From Verrucomicrobiota bacterium (lineage in GTDB: Bacteria; Verrucomicrobiota; Lentisphaeria; JABSQK01; JAJFLO01), in the NCBI GenBank assembly GCA_021772675.1, contig JAJFLO010000536.1, forward strand, positions 1 to 37,018: DNA of 37,018 nt. The letters run 5' to 3'. The notes under the pieces are model-generated. The model was not told the origin of the DNA. It did no database searches and worked only from the letters and a program-made list of their open reading frames with translations. Position numbers and translations under genes: made by a program. Shown piece after piece: positions 32,648 through 37,018 of the stretch (position 1 is the stretch's first letter; the number at the start of each line of letters is the position of its first letter).

Positions 32648-33229
32648 ATGAACAAAGTTAAATCCATATCCAAATCACTAACCATTGGTGTAAGCTTCAT
32701 TGCATTCCTAGGCTCGTTCAGTCTATTTGCTAGCGAGGCTCTAACACAGAACCTAAAAGATTCAGTACGCCAAATCATCAAGACGTCAACAGAGCAAATA
32801 ACAGATCTTTCGAATCTCGTAAAAAATAATAATGGTAAAATTTCTGACATTATCTCCTACTATGTAAAAGAGGCTGGCATTAAAAACAGCCAAATCGGTA
32901 ATCTTATTTCTCAGATTACAAATAGCGCTGGCATTTCCAATATTGAAGTGGTAGATATTGCTGGTAACGTCGCAAAGTCGTTAGGGCTGAGCAATTCTCA
33001 ATCGCAAAGTATTATTAATCTTGTTACCGTTGATAAAGGCAGCGAGTCACGAAAGCTAAGCAAAGCAGCCCCAAAAAATACTGGAGTCAGTCTTAGTAAT
33101 GCCAACGAAAATAATGCATCCAGATTTCTGGAAAAAGCTAAGGCCAAAGAAACTGCCCTTGCAGTTGCAGATGAGATTGAACAAAAAGAACTTCTCCGAA
33201 GACGCAGAAGGGTCAGTGAGCCTCGATAA
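32648..33229 (+). CDS. Small exported helical protein, unknown family
   Basis: A 193-residue protein starting at the ATG at 32648, eight bases after AGGAGA. An upstream frame extension to 32624 lacks such a site. The N-terminus is a signal peptide (basic MNKVKSISKS, a hydrophobic core to about residue 27, and FASEA as cleavage region). The mature part is Ser-, Asn- and Lys-rich, with helices such as LKDSVRQIIKTSTEQITDLS and repeats of a SQIGNLIS/SQSIINLV type. It ends in a strongly basic RRRRRVSEPR tail. There is no C-terminal membrane helix, so it is not a PEP-CTERM protein. The strong ribosome-binding site, isolated position and perfect terminator suggest a separately and well-expressed gene. 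Confidence 0.7.
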   Translation: MNKVKSISKSLTIGVSFIAFLGSFSLFASEALTQNLKDSVRQIIKTSTEQITDLSNLVKNNNGKISDIISYYVKEAGIKNSQIGNLISQITNSAGISNIEVVDIAGNVAKSLGLSNSQSQSIINLVTVDKGSESRKLSKAAPKNTGVSLSNANENNASRFLEKAKAKETALAVADEIEQKELLRRRRRVSEPR

Positions 33230-33279
33230 AACTTAGTATAGTATAGTAGTCAGTAGCAAAAGAGTTATCAGTGAGTAAT

Positions 33280-33312
33280 AAAAAGGAGTGTTTTTCAAAC
33301 ACTCCTTTTTTT
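33280..33312 (+). terminator. Rho-independent terminator after the small exported protein gene
   Basis: A perfect 14-bp stem (33280-33293 with 33297-33310; core GGAGTGTTT/AAACACTCC) with a three-base loop TTC and a seven-T run (33306-33312). It lies 50 bases after the stop codon and is the clearest terminator in the window. Confidence 0.92.
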
Positions 33313-33549
33313 ATGCGTATTTTTGAGATCGCCGTGAAACACACTAAAAAAGTATATATGAACCCCTTTGAATCTCTTAAATCGGTTTTGAGGTTAATTG
33401 CACAATTTTATTAATAATCTTACTCTTGAGATCAAGAATACGGTTAAAAAGTTTCGTTTTATGATTAACCGAGGCCGTAACGTGGGCTAGAATAATCGCT
33501 CTTCTGAAAAGAAAATATTTAATATTTTCACACATTTTTGTTGGTGATA

Positions 33550-33802
33550 ATGAACTTAACCGGCCGCGCCGGAACTATTTCAAGAAACACGTTAAGATAG
33601 AACCCAGATTGGGTTATAAGTTTGTAGTCCACCTTTAGGCGGAAGTATTAACGATGCGCCAGCTAGTACATGCCACTATTTACTCGTGAATGCTCATCTG
33701 AGACTTCCGCCCAAAGGCGGGACTACAAACCCACGCTCCTCCAAAATAACTATTTCACTGATTTTCGGGCAATAAAGACAACTTTGAATACAAATTCCTA
33801 TA
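33550..33802 (-). repeat. Repeat family E, copy interrupted by a REP pair
   Basis: Read on the minus strand, TATAGGAATTTGTATTC (33802-33786), TTTGGAGGA (33745-33737) and CCGGC-GCG-GCCGG plus TTAAGTTCAT (33572-33550) appear in the same order as at 19126-19194. The spacing is larger because a REP pair (33620-33730) lies between the second and third blocks. The short palindrome AACCCAGATTGGGTT (33601-33615) is also present. Confidence 0.6.
33620..33730. repeat. REP/inverted-REP pair (BIME-like)
   Basis: GTTTGTAGTCCACCTTTAGG (from 33620, arm to 33646) and the inverted arm at 33703-33730 match except for an indel and two substitutions, with a 56-base centre. Each arm carries a GTAG tetranucleotide before an imperfect palindrome CCGCCTTTGGGCGG-like. 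That is the hallmark of REP sequences mobilised by RAYT (Y1-type) transposases. No RAYT gene is in the window. Confidence 0.75.
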
Positions 33803-33819
33803 CAATCAAGTAATCGTCA

Positions 33820-35217
33820 ATGAGCACGCGAATAAATAAACAAATCTATAAGCCGAAGTCTCTAAGAAATAAAACTTCAGCAAACCAAATTTCGAAATGT
33901 CTAGTGCGAGTCTCATCATTCAAACCATATTCTCTATATAAAAAAGTCGTTTTCCAATTCGCAAATTGTATGAGCTGGAGGACTTATCCCTTAATTTTTT
34001 CTCCGTACCTCTGTGGTACAATATTTACATTTATTCTATTTACTGACCTATCGTCAGCTCGCGAAATAAATATTCGTGCGGGAAATTTTGAAATTAATCC
34101 ATCATTTGGCATTTCTCAGGAATTCAGTTCAAATTTCTTTTCCGAGGATAATAGCAGCACTGAACGACCAGATTCTGAAGAAACCACAATTTATACTCCA
34201 GGGTTACGTATAGAATATCCCGGTGAAAATTTCACATTTGAATTTGACTATAGGTCTGACATAAAACGAAACCGTTATTTTTCAGACGAAAATACCGAAG
34301 ATCAGGATGTTTTCATTGGATTCGGATTAATATCGCCAGGGCAGAGATTGAAGTTGACTTTATCGAATCAGTTTTTAGATACTAAAGATCCATCATCAAT
34401 TGACATACGCAGTGCAGCAAATTTAAATCGTGCCGATCGCGTTGAAAACAGGGTTAATGCTATTGTTGAACTTAAATTTAGCGAATTATTCAAACTGATT
34501 TTCGATATTTCCCATGAAAGTGATGAATTTGACAAAAGTGCATTTGCAACAGAAAATACACAAACTGTCATATATAAATCATCATTATTTTACCGAATTC
34601 TGCCTAAAACGTCCGCAACCATTGTTTATGAAGTTGAGGCAATTAAATACCCTGAAGCCAATGCCATTCTGACACAAAATTTTAATACACTGACCCAATC
34701 TGTTCGAACCGGACTTTCCTTTGATGCAACTGCTAAATTGTCTGGTGACGCAACAATCGGCTATACCCGTAAAAAACCGACTCAGTCTGATACAGGTGCT
34801 CTCACAAAATTTCAGAGCGAGAGTACCTTTGGAGTTGACGTGGATTTAACCTGGGCAATAAGAGAACGAACCAAATTAACGATTGGAGTTGAACGTTCAA
34901 TTGACGATGCCATAACTGGAACTGGCTCTTCTATAACGAGAAATAATTTTGCATTAGGATTGAGCCAGAATATACTTAACAAGTTCACATTAGACTTGGC
35001 CTCAATTTTTACTAAAAGTGACTATGACAAAGACGTCATAGGCCGGGAGAGAAATGATAATCTATACGGATTTGGCATTAGCTTCGCTTATGATATTCAG
35101 GAATGGATATCCATGAGTATATCCTATCAATATGAAAATAATTTATCCAATAGCAATTTCAACAATAATGAATACCGAAACAACGAGTGGGTTTTCAACA
35201 TCAATGCTTTATTTTAA
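33820..35217 (+). CDS. Outer-membrane beta-barrel protein (BBP2-like)
   Basis: A 465-residue protein whose mature part (from about residue 83, REINIRAGNFEINPSFGISQ) is built of alternating amphipathic beta strands to the C-terminal FNINALF, ending in Phe as barrels do. Strands such as FTFEFDYRSDIKRNRYF and LKLTLSNQFLDTKD suggest 12-16 strands. It resembles the BBP2/TIGR03016-like barrels linked to exopolysaccharide export. The first 80 residues are odd. A long basic leader precedes a hydrophobic segment (YLCGTIFTFILFTDLSSA), so the true start may be the internal ATG at 33970, which also lacks a Shine-Dalgarno. The annotated ATG lies only 18 bases from a family E repeat core. Confidence 0.75.
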   Translation: MSTRINKQIYKPKSLRNKTSANQISKCLVRVSSFKPYSLYKKVVFQFANCMSWRTYPLIFSPYLCGTIFTFILFTDLSSAREINIRAGNFEINPSFGISQEFSSNFFSEDNSSTERPDSEETTIYTPGLRIEYPGENFTFEFDYRSDIKRNRYFSDENTEDQDVFIGFGLISPGQRLKLTLSNQFLDTKDPSSIDIRSAANLNRADRVENRVNAIVELKFSELFKLIFDISHESDEFDKSAFATENTQTVIYKSSLFYRILPKTSATIVYEVEAIKYPEANAILTQNFNTLTQSVRTGLSFDATAKLSGDATIGYTRKKPTQSDTGALTKFQSESTFGVDVDLTWAIRERTKLTIGVERSIDDAITGTGSSITRNNFALGLSQNILNKFTLDLASIFTKSDYDKDVIGRERNDNLYGFGISFAYDIQEWISMSISYQYENNLSNSNFNNNEYRNNEWVFNINALF

Positions 35218-35238
35218 AAAACTGAATTTAAAAAATAC

Positions 35239-36894
35239 GGCTCATCTCCAAAATCTGTGGGTAATTTCATCGAGTTATTTACGGCTGCCTCCTCATTCCC
35301 CGACGAGTTTGAGTGATCCAATTTTAGCTATGTTTTGCGGCCATAATAACTCTCAATTTTAGACAGTGCCAAAGCTGTACAAATCGTATCATTTCCAGTA
35401 AGTTAAGAAAATTTAGCCAAAGTTCTTAACTGTCTGGAGGAAATGATGCGCTTGATTACAGTATTGAATCGATGTTTCAAATTCAATCGATTTGTCTTTG
35501 AATCTATCAATTTTGACGAGATAAACCGGATAATAGTAAGTGTGAAACCACGAAAAAATTCTAAGCCCGAATGCCGTGTTTGCGGTCGGTTCAGCTCGAC
35601 CTATGATACTCTTTGTGAACCCCGGATGTTTGAGTTTATTCCGATTTGGGGATTTTCTATTTTCTTCATGTATAAAATGCGCCGAGTCTCTTGCGCTGTA
35701 TGTGGTGTACGAGTTGAATCCGTGCCATGGCACATGGGAAACAACAGAAGACACCGCCTTACTTGGGATTTTTAGCCAGTTGAGCGGAGGACTTTCCTTG
35801 GCAACGAGTTGCCGAACGATTTCTGACCTCCTGGCAACGGTCTATTCTGCGATTAAATGGGTGGTTGGTTGCGGATTAACCCACCGCAAACTTAACGCGG
35901 TTACAGCAATTGGAGTTGATGAAATCCAGTTCCAAAAAGGACATAGATATTTTAAGCTCGATCAAGGTTATCGATGATTGCTTTAGCCTGAATTATGCAC
36001 AAACTTTCTATTACGAGTCATTATATCAAATAATATCAACGAGTTATAAAGATCTTTGGGTTCGAAATAGTTTCCACCACGGCGGATTTTCAACACTATA
36101 CCTGCACGCGAACGATATTCATAACTCATTGATTTCATGCAATCTAATAACTCTCATCACAAAACTTTATGAATAATCCAGGTTAGATTGATAAAGAACG
36201 CACCGCCAAAATATTCCGGGAATTTTTCACGACAATGGTATCAATCGCACCCGATTTCCACGAACACCTAAAATTTGCATGCAGTGATATGTGGAAAGCC
36301 TACCTCCGGGTGATTTGTGAAGAGGTTCCTGATGCATTACATATTCTTGACCAATTTCATATTCGAGCAAAATTTTCTGATGATCTGGACAAGGTCCGTC
36401 GACAGGAAATCAATCACCTCAATAAAGAAGGCAAGGATCCTGTATTGACTAAGTCACGATGGTTCTTCTTGAAAAAGCGTTCTAATCTCACATCAACTCA
36501 GAGAGTACGTTTGAAAGACTTGTTATAGATGAATTTGAGAATAGTCAAGGCCTATCTGCTTACCAAGCAGTTCAAACATTTTCGGACATATAAGTCCACG
36601 ACATGGGCAGGGAAGTTCCACAAAGCCTGGACCCACCAAATCACGTACTCGAAGATTGATTCAATGAAAGATGTTGCAAAGATGCTTCGCCAATATGAGG
36701 AGCTGATTCTCAATTGGTTTCGAGCACGTAAGCAGATCAATAACGGTATTACAGAAGGATTCAATCTAAATGTCAAATTAGCGATGAGAAAAGCACGTGA
36801 ATTTCGGTCATTCGACGTTGCCGAGATTGCATTATTTCATCAGCTATGCAATCTTCCAAGACTGTCATTTAATCACCAATTTTGGGGATGCTTC
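35239..36894 (+). mobile_element. Degenerate ISL3-family insertion sequence
   Basis: The left terminal repeat begins GGCTCATCTCCAAAATCTGT at 35239. The right end (about 36874-36894), read inward, is GAAGCATCCCCAAAATTGGT, giving a clear imperfect inverted pair. The interior is a broken ISL3 transposase gene. A hairpin AGTTAAGAA/TTCTTAACT (35401-35431) just precedes the gene's ribosome-binding site, as often in IS leaders. No convincing 8-bp target duplication remains. Confidence 0.75.
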
Positions 36895-36915
36895 ACGCTA
36901 AGCTCGAAAAAGTAG
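35443..36915 (+). pseudogene. ISL3-family transposase, disrupted
   Basis: Pieces of one ISL3 transposase occur in several frames. The N-terminal zinc-ribbon part (CRVCGRFSS and CAVCGVRVES) runs to about 35775, where an extra T in a T-run shifts the frame (TWDF then SQLSGGLS). The DDE core shows IGVDEIQFQKGHRYF (first Asp), FACSDMWKAYLRV (second Asp) and GITEGFNLNVKLAMRKAREF (Glu). A MITE interrupts it at 35981-36185, and an in-frame TAG stands at 36526-36528 between two otherwise continuous segments. GGAGGAA precedes the ATG at 35443. With at least three lesions it cannot encode active enzyme. Reading beyond about 36894 is outside the element. Confidence 0.85.
35981..36185 (+). mobile_element. 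MITE family B, copy 2 (205 bp), nested in the ISL3 transposase
   Basis: Terminal repeats TTTAGCCTGAATTATGCACA and, read inward from the right, TCTAACCTGGATTATTCATA agree at about 20 of 26 positions and match the ends of the element at 25130-25314. GATTG flanks both sides (35976-35980 and 36186-36190), a candidate 5-bp target duplication. Removing the element and one GATTG brings GYR and IDKERT codons of the transposase to within one base of a continuous frame. Confidence 0.75.
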
Positions 36916-37018
36916 TTTACACTTTTGTTAAAAAATATTCCTTTCATTTAAATTGAATATCGAATGTCGAACAAGGAATTATGAATGACGAAGGAAAAAA
37001 CTTCATGATTCGACATTT
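36916..37018. other. Right edge, no recognised feature
   Basis: AT-rich sequence after the ISL3 element. An imperfect inverted pair is suggested by GAATATCGAATGTCGAA and the terminal TTCATGATTCGACATTT (CGAATGTCGAA against GATTCGACATT). It may be the start of another palindromic repeat cut by the window edge. Confidence 0.3.

Noticed and set aside
32648..33229. Arginine-rich C-terminus as a PEP-CTERM-like sorting signal
   Set aside because: There is no PEP motif and no hydrophobic transmembrane helix before the RRRRR cluster, so the tripartite signal is absent.
36058..36070. GGTTCGAAATAG as a tRNA T-arm
   Set aside because: No acceptor, D or anticodon stems can be built around it, and it lies inside the family B MITE.
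1..37018. CRISPR array or phage/defence island
   Set aside because: No regularly spaced direct repeats, cas genes, phage structural genes or recognised defence genes are visible. The repeats present are inverted and dispersed.

Overview
The window looks like a low-GC (roughly one third GC) chromosomal segment of a Gram-negative bacterium. BamA, a beta-barrel protein, HtrA and an O-antigen-ligase-like protein imply an outer membrane. The lineage is best guessed as within or near the PVC group (Lentisphaerota, Kiritimatiellota or Verrucomicrobiota). The hints are the RNase Y/5-FCL pair, a long SecA with an enlarged middle, a C-type zinc bS18, an exosortase-associated TIGR03790 protein and abundant palindromic repeats. 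This placement is inference; no rRNA is present to settle it.

Layout. 1-530: the start of an IS110-type transposase running off the left edge, with its long 5' non-coding end. 533-3870: HtrA protease, a broken ATP-synthase-c-like remnant, a ROK sugar kinase, a MITE and a DinB-like protein. 3871-13569, all minus strand: UDP-sugar dehydrogenase, UDP-uronate 4-epimerase, DNA polymerase III delta, SecA, a roughly 960-base spacer with a structured RNA candidate, 5-formyl-THF cyclo-ligase and RNase Y. 14112-18947, plus strand: the classic translation/replication string bL25, Pth, bS6, SSB, bS18, (MITE), bL9, DnaB. 19379-25036: BamA, a TIGR03790 protein and a convergent FGE-sulfatase-domain protein. 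25040-26460: a 1.4 kb gene-free stretch packed with three different MITE-like elements. 26464-32054: a PAS histidine kinase with an NtrC-type sigma-54 activator, then an O-antigen-ligase-like protein, a TPR protein and APS kinase. 32055-33819: a GC-rich structured island, a small exported protein with a perfect terminator, and a REP pair. 33820-35217: an outer-membrane barrel. 35239-36894: a decayed ISL3-family element with a MITE nested inside it.

The housekeeping genes are ordinary and look intact. The unusual content is in the spacers. At least six families of short non-coding repeats are visible, some with clear terminal inverted repeats and target-site duplications. Several sit immediately beside or inside essential operons. 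One short motif (CTCTGCGTCTCTGC-like) recurs just upstream of three consecutive envelope or sulfur-metabolism genes. Many genes lack an obvious Shine-Dalgarno sequence, so start choices are less certain than usual. No tRNA, rRNA or CRISPR array was seen.
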